Assembly: GCF_900155595.1 (NCBI RefSeq)
Contig: NZ_FTPB01000002.1
Span: 62,001-126,000 of the forward strand
DNA: 64,000 nucleotides
Reading direction: 5' to 3'
Origin: Actinomyces mediterranea
GTDB taxonomy: Bacteria; Actinomycetota; Actinomycetes; Actinomycetales; Actinomycetaceae
Of this stretch, positions 47,001-55,680 are shown one piece after another (position 1 is the stretch's first letter; each line of letters begins with the position of its first letter). The notes below the pieces were generated by a model. It was not told the origin of the DNA and did not search any database. It saw only the letters and a list, made by a program, of their open reading frames with translations. The translations under genes and the position numbers were made by a program.

Positions 47001-47346
47001 GGGCGAATGCGTTGTAGGTGAGCGCAACGGGCTCTTCATTCGGGTCGAAGGCGCCGATGACGTCGCCGAGGCGGCGGAGCCTGGAGCGCAACCTCTCCCC
47101 CAGTTCCCCGGCAGCCTTCTTCGTGAAGGTGAGGCCGAGTATCGACGCGGGGGTGATGTTCTCGTCGTTCGCGACGAGCCACAGGACCCGCATCGCCATG
47201 GTCTCGGTCTTTCCCGAGCCAGCGCCCGCAACGACGAGGTGGGGCCGAAGGTTGGACTCGATGATGGCGGTCTGTTCAGGGGTGGGCGCGACTCGGGGGT
47301 TGACGATTGTCTGGATCTGTGCGGCGGAGAGGCAGCGGGATGTCAT
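44014..47346 (-). CDS. adnB: Helicase-nuclease subunit AdnB
   Basis: A 1110-residue motor-nuclease protein for resection of double-strand breaks. Motif I is GAGSGKTETMAM, motif II AVLLDEFQDTS, motif III GDPNQAIYGWRGA; motif IV-VI sequences such as ILTIHGAKGLEWDHVAIVG and YVALTRARHSE follow. The C-terminal RecB-like nuclease shows PDGAAVIVDWKSGM with the catalytic Asp and Lys, and no Fe-S cysteines are seen. It begins 1 bp after the adnA stop. In mycobacteria AdnB is the leading motor. Confidence 0.9.
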   Translation of the reverse strand: MTSRCLSAAQIQTIVNPRVAPTPEQTAIIESNLRPHLVVAGAGSGKTETMAMRVLWLVANDENITPASILGLTFTKKAAGELGERLRSRLRRLGDVIGAFDPNEEPVALTYNAFAQRIVAEHGLRIGVDPDFAMLGEAGAVQLMHDIITTWPVALDDVSSLSTAVTSGLHLAGQISEHGLSLEQARLALEEFSAELEAVGDTNLDARAAQKANRGRIALLDPIGEYQRRKRDMGVLDFADQLFLATRIVTESPEAVAQIRNEHRAVLLDEFQDTSVIQMTLLSTLFHDHPVTAVGDPNQAIYGWRGASASSLESFLSRFHTGAPSVEQTRTLSTAWRNDRRILVAANRVAAPLRSDTSIANSPILTQSPKAGEGEVEIAYTGSKQQQIDAVVDYVESRRSARADAPPSMAILCRRRADFLPLDTALRERGIPTQIIGLGGLLDQPGVIDVRCALEITHDVSASTALTRLLIRADLGAADLVILNRWAARLATQAGRDRHSALLIEAVDSPPPPGWSPGEGEPAFSRAAHDRVSSLGERLRQIRRLHGRGLVDIAERAMRILGILDDAICDPVGRGGREALDAFVDVIAEFESEAVAPTLGAFLTWLSFAQEEERGLTAIAAEPDPATVQILTIHGAKGLEWDHVAIVGMSDSIFPLHRGKNSVHWRSDPPSTFGWVNDTGELPHPLRGDYADLPAFDMDLSNGRTPSSAFKAWLNNDYKPALGRHAEAEERRLAYVALTRARHSELLVGSWMNEATTPKHPSRYLMESYDALLDDSRRLVSQRTATRGDGASHALTPEQIQRAQRNIEALEEAIAPEPSAEEAKLLAPEPTRAMFPVAPGPSRRLIMEAAAAVRQEMAQMPTNADAFALLTELGPDPRVSDITALLEELRIRAQSRDRVIIQDQVPATSVAALLDDPDAFALDIRRPMPREPLPGAGLGTVFHAWAERQLRQVSGELWDEPIIGVDALTEAERVRLKRMQENFAELDIVVTGTPEAVEEPFAVNIAGIVVSGRIDAVFTRPDGAAVIVDWKSGMAPDAATDPAKLRYYATQLRLYRLAWSQAHAVPLDSVTAQLAFVAQGSVMSLDQVEHLAGIDPSVSLDDLLRGSLNR

Positions 47347-47347
47347 A

Positions 47348-50300
47348 TCAGTCCACCATCCTTCGTCCTTGGTGCTGGGCGGGGCATATGCACGTGAAGG
47401 CGCAGTGCTTGCACGCGTCGGTGGATGGTGTCGCAGGGATGCGGCTTCCGTGCGCCATCTGTGAGACCGCGCGGATCTTGTTCATCCATTCGGCTCGGGT
47501 GGGCTCGTCGAGGGGCTGTTGCATTCGCAGCGTCGCCTTGTTCTCAGTCAGGTAGACGAGCTGCGCCCCGGCCACGGTGTATCCCAACGCTTCGAGGGCG
47601 AGCTGGTATGCGGCGAGTTGCGGGTGCTCTTCCGCCTGCCGCTTCGTCACTGGGCTGCCGGTTTTGAGGTCGGTGATGCGCACCCCGCCGTCAACGTATT
47701 CGATCCGGTCGAGTCGCCCATTGATGACGATGCCGTCCAATTCCACAGTGACGGGGACTTCGACATCGACGCGCCCGGGCACCCCTTCGATGTAGATCCC
47801 CAGGCCGCTCACCTTCTCGTGAGCACGGTCCACGAAGTCGAGGTGCGCCCACTGGTCCTCCTCGACGTCGAGCAGGGCGAGCCTGGCCTCGAGGGCGTCA
47901 TTGAGCTCCGTCATCGTGCCGTGGGGCAGCTCTTGGGCGATCTCGTGGACGAGGGTGCCGATCCGTTGAGCGGTCCCGTCGCCCCCTTCGGCCCCGATCG
48001 ATGAAAAGAACCACTTGAGGGGGCACTGGAGTGCGGCCTCGAATCTTGACGGCGAGATCCACACGGGCCCGGCGTGGATCTGCTCCTCACAAGAGGTTCC
48101 TCCGGCGCCGGTCCACGTCGACGGGTCCGCGGCTGTCACGCCCTCGCGTGCGAGGAGGGCGAGTAAGCGGGCGGCGGTCGCGGCATCGGTGTCCTCGTCG
48201 ACGCCGGTCGCGGCCCGGCGCAGATCCGCGACTTGGCCCCTCAGTGACAGGGGCGCGGGCGCGAGTTGGACCTGCAGCGCCTGTCCGTCGGCATGTGAGT
48301 CGGCGTGCCGGGCGAGCAGGTCGAAGAAAGACGAGGGTGCGCAGTCCTGCGAAGAGACGACTCCGATGTGCAGATGGGTCGTGCACCTAGACACCGCTGC
48401 TGCGAGGAGCCTGCGCTCGTCGTCGAGGACGGCCCTGCGGGCGCTGCGAGGGTCGTCGATGAAGACGCGCCCCCCTGCATCGTCGGTTCCGAAGCGGCCC
48501 GCCCCCAGGTCTGCGAGCAGATCGGCGCGCATGATCTGCGACCTCAGGCGGGTATTCGGCCATGCGCCGTCGTGGAGTCCGACGATGGCGACGACGCTCC
48601 ACTGCCGACCCATGGCTTGTGCGACCGTGAGGACGCGCACGCCCTCGGGGCGCACCCCGGTCCGTGAGATCGTGTCAATGGGGATGGATTCGTTGAGGAG
48701 CTGTGCTGCAAAACCCGTCGCTGTCCCCGTGGGGTTGCGCTGCTCCCACACATCGGCGACCCGCATGAGTGCGACGAGGGCGTCGAGTTGGTCGTCGAAC
48801 CAGTCGGAGTCCTCTCCCCCGCTGATCGCTCCGTCGCGCCACGCGTCGGCGAGGCCCGCGGCGCTCCACATGTGCCACAGGGCCTGCCTGGGACGCATAT
48901 GTCCCGCTCCGGTGCGCGCACTCCACATCCGCGCTGCGCGGGTCATCTCGTCGGTTTGTTCGCCCGACAGACGCTCCCTCCACAAGGATTCATCTGCGAG
49001 GAGGTCCCCCACGCCGAGCAGGCGGGCGTGGGCTCCCCCAGCCGTCGCATGGTCGTCGGCTCCGTCCTCAGCGTTGAGGGTGTGGACGAGCCGGAATACG
49101 TTGAGCGGGTCGACTGCGATGAGCGGGGATTCGATGAGCAGGCGGGCCGCCCGTTCATCGTCGGCGCCCGAGGAGACGATGAGTTCGAGGAGGGCGCGCG
49201 TCGTCGCCTGCGAGGCGAAGTCGAAGGCCCGGGTGCCGGCTTCAACGGGGACTCCCCCCCTGCGCAGGTCGCGCATCATGTCAGACGCTTGAGACGACGA
49301 CCTCACGAGGACGACCTGGTCCCGCCAGGCGATGCCGTCGTGCAGGTGGCGTCGGCGCAGCGCCTGCGCGATATGCGCACCGAGTTGCGCGTTCGTGGCG
49401 GCGACATGGCTGGTGACATCGCCCCGCTGAGCGGAGGAGGCGAGTGTGGCGGCGCGGCGGCGCAGTGCGGGACCGGATTGGGTGATCCCCTCGGTCACAT
49501 CGATGATGCAGTCGCGCAGTACCCGCGTCTGGGTGAAAACGTCTCCTAGGTGCATGATCGGCGCTTTGAGCAACCCGGCAAGGCGCATATCGAGGTGGGG
49601 TTCACCGCCCCGGTAAGAGGAGACAGCGACATCGGGATCGGAGAATGCGATGACCCGGCTGCCGCGGGCGTGAAGGGTGGACAGCAGGGAGAGGGTGGAC
49701 GCCGTGCAGTCCTGCAGGTCATCGACGATGACGAGGTCGGGCTTGGGCGCGGGGGCGCTGACCGACTCAGCGATGGCGCGCTCTTCCCAGTGCTCGACGA
49801 GGTCCGCCGCGAGAGCCTGGATGCGCGACAGGTCGACTCTGAGGATGTCGCGGTAGTCGACTAAGAACTCGGAATTGTCGAGATAGGCGCTCAAGAGGGT
49901 TCCCGCCCCCCTCCACTGCTCGATCCCGAACTCGTCGGCCGCCCGGCGCAGATCTTCGCCGTTGAGCCCCGCCTCTCCGGCGCGAGCGAAGAGGTCCCGC
50001 AACTCTGCGCGAAAGCCCTGCATGGCGCGCATCGTGCCCTGCATGAAATCCGGCCATGGCGCGTCAACGATCTCGAGGAGTTCGGAGAGCAGGACGTCTT
50101 GGAGGGAGCCTGTGACGAGTTCGACGGGGCCGAGCGGATCCGCGCGCTGGATCCTCCAAGTGGACACGATGTGGTGGGCGAAGGAAGCGGGAGTGCGCAC
50201 GGGGCGGACCGCTTGGGGGGCGAGGGCGTGGACCCTCGGAGTCAATAGGTCTGCCCTGATTCGATCGGGCGTGAGGATGACGAAGGATTCGCCCCTCGTG

Positions 50301-50476
50301 ACGGCGTCGAGAGCGAGGGCGAAGGCGCAGGTGGTGCGCCCAGATCCGGGGGCGCCTCGAACGACGAGCGATTCGGCGCGACCGGCCGCTACAACCTGTT
50401 CTTGCAGGTCGGACAAAGTGGGCAGATCCGCCCAATGATCCGGTCGCGGTTGGATCAACAGCCTGGTTTCGCTCAT
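47348..50476 (-). CDS. adnA: Helicase-nuclease subunit AdnA, with altered motor motifs
   Basis: A 1042-residue partner of AdnB. The N-terminal UvrD-like motor has GAPGSGRTT at motif I, with Arg where the Walker A Lys is expected, and LVIVDDLQDC at motif II with Asp for the usual Glu. The C-terminal nuclease is intact (VRITDLKTGSP, catalytic Asp and Lys). Four Cys (ALQCPLKW, then CKHC and CIC-like cluster at the C-terminus) fit the Fe-S cluster of this family. Start chosen at MSETRLL; the frame upstream has no family similarity. Motor activity is probably impaired, see findings. Confidence 0.9.
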   Translation of the reverse strand: MSETRLLIQPRPDHWADLPTLSDLQEQVVAAGRAESLVVRGAPGSGRTTCAFALALDAVTRGESFVILTPDRIRADLLTPRVHALAPQAVRPVRTPASFAHHIVSTWRIQRADPLGPVELVTGSLQDVLLSELLEIVDAPWPDFMQGTMRAMQGFRAELRDLFARAGEAGLNGEDLRRAADEFGIEQWRGAGTLLSAYLDNSEFLVDYRDILRVDLSRIQALAADLVEHWEERAIAESVSAPAPKPDLVIVDDLQDCTASTLSLLSTLHARGSRVIAFSDPDVAVSSYRGGEPHLDMRLAGLLKAPIMHLGDVFTQTRVLRDCIIDVTEGITQSGPALRRRAATLASSAQRGDVTSHVAATNAQLGAHIAQALRRRHLHDGIAWRDQVVLVRSSSQASDMMRDLRRGGVPVEAGTRAFDFASQATTRALLELIVSSGADDERAARLLIESPLIAVDPLNVFRLVHTLNAEDGADDHATAGGAHARLLGVGDLLADESLWRERLSGEQTDEMTRAARMWSARTGAGHMRPRQALWHMWSAAGLADAWRDGAISGGEDSDWFDDQLDALVALMRVADVWEQRNPTGTATGFAAQLLNESIPIDTISRTGVRPEGVRVLTVAQAMGRQWSVVAIVGLHDGAWPNTRLRSQIMRADLLADLGAGRFGTDDAGGRVFIDDPRSARRAVLDDERRLLAAAVSRCTTHLHIGVVSSQDCAPSSFFDLLARHADSHADGQALQVQLAPAPLSLRGQVADLRRAATGVDEDTDAATAARLLALLAREGVTAADPSTWTGAGGTSCEEQIHAGPVWISPSRFEAALQCPLKWFFSSIGAEGGDGTAQRIGTLVHEIAQELPHGTMTELNDALEARLALLDVEEDQWAHLDFVDRAHEKVSGLGIYIEGVPGRVDVEVPVTVELDGIVINGRLDRIEYVDGGVRITDLKTGSPVTKRQAEEHPQLAAYQLALEALGYTVAGAQLVYLTENKATLRMQQPLDEPTRAEWMNKIRAVSQMAHGSRIPATPSTDACKHCAFTCICPAQHQGRRMVD

Positions 50477-50553
50477 GACTGAATCATCGCAGAGGCCATG
50501 TGCGTCTGCGGCGAATAGCATGGGACCCATACGCCAACGAAAAGGAGGACGCC

Positions 50554-50778
50554 ATGAATATCGTCATCGGAGTGGGCGATTCGGCCCGAGAACTCCACCT
50601 CGACATCGACACCGACGAGGCCGGACTCATCGCCCGCATCGAAGAAGCCGTGTCGCAGTCGACCCTGCTCGATCTCACGGACTCGAAGGGGCAGCGCTAC
50701 CTGATCCCCGCACAATCCCTCGCCTTCATCCACATCTCTGATCAACAGGAGCGCAGAGTCGGATTCACCGTCAACTGA
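50554..50778 (+). CDS. DUF3107 family protein
   Basis: A 74-residue protein: MNIVIGVGDSARELHLDIDT, TDEAGLIARIEEAVSQ, then a beta strand with YLIPAQSLAFIHIS. This is the DUF3107 family (mycobacterial TB9.4-like), small and of unknown function, widespread in actinobacteria. An AAAAGGAGG ribosome binding site precedes the ATG at optimal spacing; the frame upstream of it is not conserved. It is divergent from adnA and convergent with the next gene. Confidence 0.88.
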   Translation: MNIVIGVGDSARELHLDIDTDEAGLIARIEEAVSQSTLLDLTDSKGQRYLIPAQSLAFIHISDQQERRVGFTVN

Positions 50779-50787
50779 AGGCGGGCC

Positions 50788-51417
50788 TCAGGCTTTGAGG
50801 TTGATCTGCGCCATGCGCTCGCCGTGGCGCTTCGTCACATAGGCGACGATCGCGTCCACAGTGTCGGGGTCCTCCGCGAGGGCGGGGTGGGTGAACAGCG
50901 TTGCGCGGACGAGGCCGAGCACTTCGCCGGCGACGCGCCTCGCCCACAGAGACAGGCGCGCGGCGAGTTGAGGGTCCTCCGCCGTGACGGGCGCGATATG
51001 TCGGCGCTCCCACGCCCCCTGTTCGAGGTCCCAGGGAGCGGCATCAGCGTCGAAGAGTTCGTGGCGCTGTGACACTTCAAGCAGCATGTCGCCGATGATG
51101 CCGACGGTGACATAGGTCTTGACAGACCGTTCGAACCACGTGGTCGGTCGCGTGCGCGTATCCAGGTCGTCGTAAAGCCCGGAGTATTCGCCCGCACACG
51201 CATTCAGATCGTGGTCGCGATGGTCCGACCATTTTTCGAGCTGCTCGAAGATCTCGAAGGCGCGGGCGGACATGCGGGCGTGTTCGACATGCGCCTCGAT
51301 GGTGGGCGCCTGGTCCCCGTCCTTCGCCAGGCGAGTCATCGCAGCGAGAGCGGAGTATGCGAGAAGACCGACGACTTCAGCGTCGGTGCTGGAGACTGGT
51401 GCGTACTCGTGTGCCAT
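50788..51417 (-). CDS. Ferritin-like fold protein
   Basis: A 209-residue all-helical protein: EVVGLLAYSALAAMTRLAKD, then HVEHARMSARAFEIFEQLEK (Glu and His of a possible metal site) and VTVGIIGDMLLEVSQRHELF, with RRVAGEVLGLVRATLF near the end. The Glu-x2-His pattern in two helices suggests a di-metal ferritin-like domain like that of MiaE-type hydroxylases. In Streptomyces and mycobacteria a similar gene neighbours DUF3107. It ends 9 bp from DUF3107, so the two genes converge. Confidence 0.75.
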   Translation of the reverse strand: MAHEYAPVSSTDAEVVGLLAYSALAAMTRLAKDGDQAPTIEAHVEHARMSARAFEIFEQLEKWSDHRDHDLNACAGEYSGLYDDLDTRTRPTTWFERSVKTYVTVGIIGDMLLEVSQRHELFDADAAPWDLEQGAWERRHIAPVTAEDPQLAARLSLWARRVAGEVLGLVRATLFTHPALAEDPDTVDAIVAYVTKRHGERMAQINLKA

Positions 51418-51520
51418 GCTCCCAGGGTAGTCGCACAGCCACTCTCACTCACCCCTAATGCATGCACCGATGTCATAACGGGCCGGGCGCGTGTGGGAGA
51501 ATCACAGACGGGAGGATGAT

Positions 51521-52216
51521 ATGCGCAAGGATCTCGTCGGCAGCGTCGTCGATGCCGTTATTGATCGGATCCTCAACGGGACGTACCCCGAAGGAGGGGC
51601 TCTGCCGGGCGAGGTCGTCTTGTCCCAAGAGCTCGACGTTTCGCGCCTCACTGTCCGCGAGGCAGTGAAGGTGCTCAAGGAGCGCGGGGTCCTCGAAGTC
51701 ATCCAGGGCCGGGGCACATATGTCGCACCGCGCTCCCAGTGGACGGATCTTCCGACGGTCATCGCACTCACCCTGCGAGACTCGTCCCCCCGCGACGTCG
51801 GCCTGCGACTCGTTGAGCTTCGCCGGATGATTGAAGTCGGAGCCGCCGGGCTCGCGGCGAGGAACAGATCCGACGAGGACGTCACAGCCCTCGCTTCACT
51901 CATTGAAGAGATGGAAAGTTCGCGGAACGTCGGCGATGTTGCGGCGACTGTCGAGGCGGACCTCGCATTCCATCGGCGGATCCTCCTCGCGAGCAACAAT
52001 CCCTTCCTGCCGGTCGTCATGTCACCGCTCGAGTTGGCTCTCCACGAATCACGGACTGTCACTGCTTCGCAGCCCGATGTCCAAGAACGCGCCCAGTGCC
52101 ACCACCGCATGATTCTCGATGCCATCCGCATGCAGGACGAGGAAGCGGCGAAAGACGCAATGCGCGCTCATATGACTCAGACGCGCCTCGATCTGATCGC
52201 GAATACTGCCGAATAG
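51521..52216 (+). CDS. FadR-subfamily GntR regulator
   Basis: A 231-residue regulator: the winged-helix domain (residues 1-75, with LPGEVVLSQELDVSRLTVRE and AVKVLKERGVLEVIQGRGT) and an FCD effector domain with the metal-binding pattern TVEADLAFHRRIL and AQCHHRMILDAIRM-like histidines. It precedes the sugar-acid catabolic genes on the same strand. Effector is probably a four-carbon sugar acid or its lactone. The ATG has a GGAGG ribosome binding site 5 bp away. Confidence 0.88.
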   Translation: MRKDLVGSVVDAVIDRILNGTYPEGGALPGEVVLSQELDVSRLTVREAVKVLKERGVLEVIQGRGTYVAPRSQWTDLPTVIALTLRDSSPRDVGLRLVELRRMIEVGAAGLAARNRSDEDVTALASLIEEMESSRNVGDVAATVEADLAFHRRILLASNNPFLPVVMSPLELALHESRTVTASQPDVQERAQCHHRMILDAIRMQDEEAAKDAMRAHMTQTRLDLIANTAE

Positions 52217-52286
52217 CACCGCTTTCACAAATCCTCAGAGGCCCTCTTGCCACATGGGTGATTAGTGCGTACGATCAACATCAGTC

Positions 52287-52300
52287 CTCAGAGGTCTGAG
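52287..52300. promoter_or_regulatory. Palindromic candidate operator of the sugar-acid operon
   Basis: CTCAGA, two bases, TCTGAG: an exact 14-bp dyad 44 bp upstream of the kinase ATG. The core TCCTCAGAGG also occurs at 52232-52241, 53 bp earlier. Both lie between the regulator and the kinase genes, as expected for control by the GntR protein. Confidence 0.5.
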
Positions 52301-52343
52301 CAATGATGCTCACTTTGTGGGACCAATCTACGAAGGAGTGACA

Positions 52344-53783
52344 ATGCCGCTCACGACGCATGAAGCGCTCACCGCGGGACTCGCCCCCATCCCGGCCGTC
52401 ACAGCCGACGATGTCGCCGCCGCCCAGGCACGGGCATCGAGAACGGCCATCCGCGTCGTCCTCGATGACGATCCCACGGGCACCCAGTCGGTCGCCAACC
52501 TGCCTGTCCTCACCTCATGGGAGGAGGAGGACTTCCTGTGGGCGCTGGGGAGCGGAGTCCCAGCCGTTTACGTCATGACGAATTCGCGCTCGCTCGCCCC
52601 CGAAGACGCCGAGCGCGTCAATCGAGAAGTCGTCGCCTCCGCCCTCGCCGCAGCAACGGCGCTCGGCATCGACATCGATTTCGTGTCACGATCCGACTCG
52701 ACCCTGCGCGGCCACTACCCCCTGGAGACTAACGCCATCGCCGCCGCACTCGAGGAGGCGACGGGCGAGAGGATCGACGGCGTCGTCCTCGTCCCCGCGT
52801 TCCCCGAAGCCGGACGCATCTCCGTCCACGGAGTCCACTACGCGGGAAGCGCTGCAGCGGGCTATGTCCCCGCAGCCGAGTCCGAATTCGCCCGCGACAA
52901 CACCTTCGGCTACTCGCACTCCTCCTTCGCCGAATGGGTCGAGGAGAAGAGTGGGGGCGCCCGCACCGCCGAAGACGTCCTCGTCATCGACATCAACACG
53001 CTGCGCAGCGACCCCGACGCGACCGTCGCGATCCTGACAAGCGCGAAGGAGTCGCAGCCGATCGGAGTCGACATCGTCGACACCGCCGATATGCGGGCGC
53101 TCTCACTCGCCCTCATCCGCGCCGAAGAGGCAGGCTCTCGATTCATTTACCGGGTCGGCCCACCGTTCGTCCGCGAGCGCATCGGTCAGCGCCCTCACGC
53201 CCCGCTCACCCCCGCCGAGATCGAAGCCTCCCGCTCGGGGCGCTCCGCCACCGCAGGCGGCCTCGTCGTCGTCGGCTCGCATGTCGGCGTCACCGCCCGC
53301 CAGCTCCATCATCTCACCCAACGGAGCAGCGCCGACGTCCTCGTCCTCGACTCCGCACGGATCATCACCGGCGAGGACGAGGACGCACATATTCATGAGC
53401 TCATCGACCGCGCCATCGCCGGGCTCAATGAGCGGACCGTCATCCTGCACACATCCCGGGCGATGCTCTCCGGTTACGACCCCGACACGGCGCTCGCCCA
53501 GGCGCGCATGATCTCCGCGGCGCTCGTCGCGGTCGTCCGCGGAATCATTGAGCGCGCTTCTCCCCGCTTCGTCATCGCCAAGGGCGGTATCACCTCCTCC
53601 GACATCGCATCGAAGGGCCTTCAAATTCGACGGGCGCGAGTCATCGGGCCGATGCTGCCGGGCATCGTCTCCCTCTGGTCGGCGATCGACGGACCCGCGC
53701 GGGGAATCCCCTACGTCGTTTTCGCCGGAAACGTCGGCACCGACGAGTCCCTCGCGGACGTCGTCGCCACCCTTGAGGCGTGA
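52344..53783 (+). CDS. Four-carbon acid sugar kinase (OtnK / DUF1537 family)
   Basis: A 479-residue kinase of the DUF1537 family, which phosphorylates four-carbon acid sugars such as 3-dehydro-D-erythronate or threonate intermediates. Family landmarks are RVVLDDDPTGTQSVANLPVL, DFVSRSDSTLRGHYPLETNA, VLVPAFPEAGRISVHGVHYA (Gly-rich) and the C-terminal KGGITSSDIASKGLQIRRAR. The ATG is preceded by GAAGGAG. The gene sits between the regulator and a 3-hydroxyacid dehydrogenase of LtnD type, as in known erythronate/threonate operons. Confidence 0.9.
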   Translation: MPLTTHEALTAGLAPIPAVTADDVAAAQARASRTAIRVVLDDDPTGTQSVANLPVLTSWEEEDFLWALGSGVPAVYVMTNSRSLAPEDAERVNREVVASALAAATALGIDIDFVSRSDSTLRGHYPLETNAIAAALEEATGERIDGVVLVPAFPEAGRISVHGVHYAGSAAAGYVPAAESEFARDNTFGYSHSSFAEWVEEKSGGARTAEDVLVIDINTLRSDPDATVAILTSAKESQPIGVDIVDTADMRALSLALIRAEEAGSRFIYRVGPPFVRERIGQRPHAPLTPAEIEASRSGRSATAGGLVVVGSHVGVTARQLHHLTQRSSADVLVLDSARIITGEDEDAHIHELIDRAIAGLNERTVILHTSRAMLSGYDPDTALAQARMISAALVAVVRGIIERASPRFVIAKGGITSSDIASKGLQIRRARVIGPMLPGIVSLWSAIDGPARGIPYVVFAGNVGTDESLADVVATLEA

Positions 53784-53840
53784 GTGCCGGAGCGTCACGC
53801 CCACCCGACTCGTCCTCTTTGACCCCATAGGAGCAGAACA

Positions 53841-54725
53841 ATGTCGTTCACCGTTGCAGTCCTCGGACTCGGAGCCATGGGCCTGCCGATCGCAACCAAT
53901 CTCGCGAAGCGCTTCACCGTCGTCGGATTCGACCCCTTCAAGGACAGACGCAATCTCGGCGCAGCTCAAGGGCTGGATGTCACCAGCACGGCTACCGAGG
54001 CCGCTGAGGGGGCAGATGTCGTGCTCATCGCGGTCCGCAACGCCGCACAGCTGCATACCGTCCTCTTCGGCGCTGATGGAGTCGTTCCGGTCCTCGAAGC
54101 GGGAGCGTCCGTCATTCTCACCTCCACTGTCGGCTCCGACGCCGTTGAAGACGCTGCCGCGCGCCTCGCCGACGTCGGCATCGGTCTCGTCGACGCGCCC
54201 GTGTCGGGTGGCCCCGTCCGAGCAGGCGAGGGGGATCTCCTCGTCACAGTCGGTGCGACGCGGCACTCGTGGGAGCATGCGAAGCCCGTCCTCGACGCGA
54301 TGGCGGGCACACTCGTCCTCGTCGGCGATGTCCCCGGCAAGGGCCAAGCGATGAAGACTGTCAACCAACTCCTGTGCGGCATCCACATCGCCGCCGCCGC
54401 AGAGGCACTCGCTCTCGCCGGCAGCCTCGGACTTGACCAGCGAATGGTCCTCGACGCACTCATGGCGGGAGCCGCAGAGTCGTTCATGCTCGGCAATCGT
54501 GGACCGCGCGCAATTGAGGCCTACGAGGGCGATGAGCCCGAAGTGTGTTCGCGTCTCGATATCTTCGTCAAGGACATGGGGATCGTGACTGCTGCGGCCA
54601 AGAGCGCGGGTATCGCGGTTCCACTCGCTGCAGCCGCAGAACAGCTCTACATCCTGGGCGACGCGCAGGGGCGCGGCGGTGACGATGACTCGACTGTCAT
54701 CCGCATATTGAGCCCCCAACACTGA
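53841..54725 (+). CDS. NAD-dependent threonate-type dehydrogenase (LtnD-like)
   Basis: A 294-residue beta-hydroxyacid dehydrogenase: Rossmann motif LGLGAMGLPIATNLAKR, substrate-binding DAPVSGGPVRAGEGDL and the catalytic Lys segment GKGQAMKTVNQLLCGIHIAA. Family members oxidise 3-hydroxyisobutyrate, L-threonate or D-erythronate; the kinase next to it makes threonate or erythronate the likely substrate. Product would be the 2- or 3-keto acid that the kinase phosphorylates. RBS GGAG at good spacing. Confidence 0.85.
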   Translation: MSFTVAVLGLGAMGLPIATNLAKRFTVVGFDPFKDRRNLGAAQGLDVTSTATEAAEGADVVLIAVRNAAQLHTVLFGADGVVPVLEAGASVILTSTVGSDAVEDAAARLADVGIGLVDAPVSGGPVRAGEGDLLVTVGATRHSWEHAKPVLDAMAGTLVLVGDVPGKGQAMKTVNQLLCGIHIAAAAEALALAGSLGLDQRMVLDALMAGAAESFMLGNRGPRAIEAYEGDEPEVCSRLDIFVKDMGIVTAAAKSAGIAVPLAAAAEQLYILGDAQGRGGDDDSTVIRILSPQH

Positions 54726-54767
54726 TATCCACCGGCACAACGATGTGATGCTTACAAGGAGACCACT

Positions 54768-55661
54768 ATGAATATGTCCGACCTCGTCGCCGATACCTCG
54801 ACGCTCGAACAAGTTTTCACGGGAGGGCGCTGGCTTGAGGGACCATGCTGGTTGCCGCAGACCAACACGCTTCGCTTCTCCGACGTCATCGGCAACAGGG
54901 TGTGGGATTACGATCCCGCCGCCAAAGAGAGCACTGTCCACTCTGAGTCACCCGATCATGTCAACGGGCGCACCATCGATCTCGACGGAGCGGTCGTTCA
55001 GTGCTCCCACGGGGGACGCAGGCTCGAGCGCGATGTCGATGGCGACATCTCAGTCATCGTTGACCACTGGCAGGAGTACCGATTCAACGCGCCCAATGAC
55101 GTGGTCGTCTCCTCCGATGGATCGATCTGGTTCACCGATCCCGCCTACGGAATCATCTATCCGGAAGAAGGCCACCCCGGGAAGCGGGAATATTGCGATC
55201 ACTGGGTTTTCCGAATCACTCCACAAGGACGGCTCACCGTCGCGCTCACCGATGTTGTCGAACCCAATGGACTCGCCTTCTCCCCCGACGAATCGCTCCT
55301 CTACGTCGCCGACTCAGCCGCACTCAACAGAGAGGGCGTTTTCGAGCGCCACCACATCCGCCGCTATCTCATCGACGATTGGCGGGTCAAGGCGGGTGAA
55401 GACTTCGTCGAGGTATCTCCGGGAGTCCCCGACGGTATCAAAGTCGACGAACACGGCAACGTCTGGTCGTCGTGCCTCGACGGCGTCGTCATTTACTCTC
55501 CTGAGGCCGAGGAGATCGGCAGGATTCCCGTCCCTGAGAAGGTGGGCAATCTCTGCTTCGGCGGCATCGAGGGAACGGACCTCTACATCGCTGCGAGCAC
55601 ATCGATCTACAGGATTCCAACACTGACGCGCGACTGCCGACGAGTCTCCGGCAGAGCGTGA
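54768..55661 (+). CDS. SMP-30/gluconolactonase family lactonase
   Basis: A 297-residue six-bladed beta-propeller lactonase. Metal ligand positions are visible: the Glu in RWLEGPCW, Asn in RFNAPNDVVVSSDG, Asn in EPNGLAFSPDES and Asp in GVPDGIKVDEHGNVWSS. It would hydrolyse a sugar-acid lactone such as threonolactone or erythronolactone to the acid used by the dehydrogenase. No signal peptide, so cytoplasmic. RBS AAGGAG at proper distance. Confidence 0.88.
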   Translation: MNMSDLVADTSTLEQVFTGGRWLEGPCWLPQTNTLRFSDVIGNRVWDYDPAAKESTVHSESPDHVNGRTIDLDGAVVQCSHGGRRLERDVDGDISVIVDHWQEYRFNAPNDVVVSSDGSIWFTDPAYGIIYPEEGHPGKREYCDHWVFRITPQGRLTVALTDVVEPNGLAFSPDESLLYVADSAALNREGVFERHHIRRYLIDDWRVKAGEDFVEVSPGVPDGIKVDEHGNVWSSCLDGVVIYSPEAEEIGRIPVPEKVGNLCFGGIEGTDLYIAASTSIYRIPTLTRDCRRVSGRA

Positions 55662-55680
55662 CCCACAGGAGCGGACCACC

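Noticed and set aside
53103-54941. A 612-codon minus-strand frame
   Set aside because: It covers the kinase and dehydrogenase genes in antisense, without a promoter or domain; the plus-strand genes are clear.
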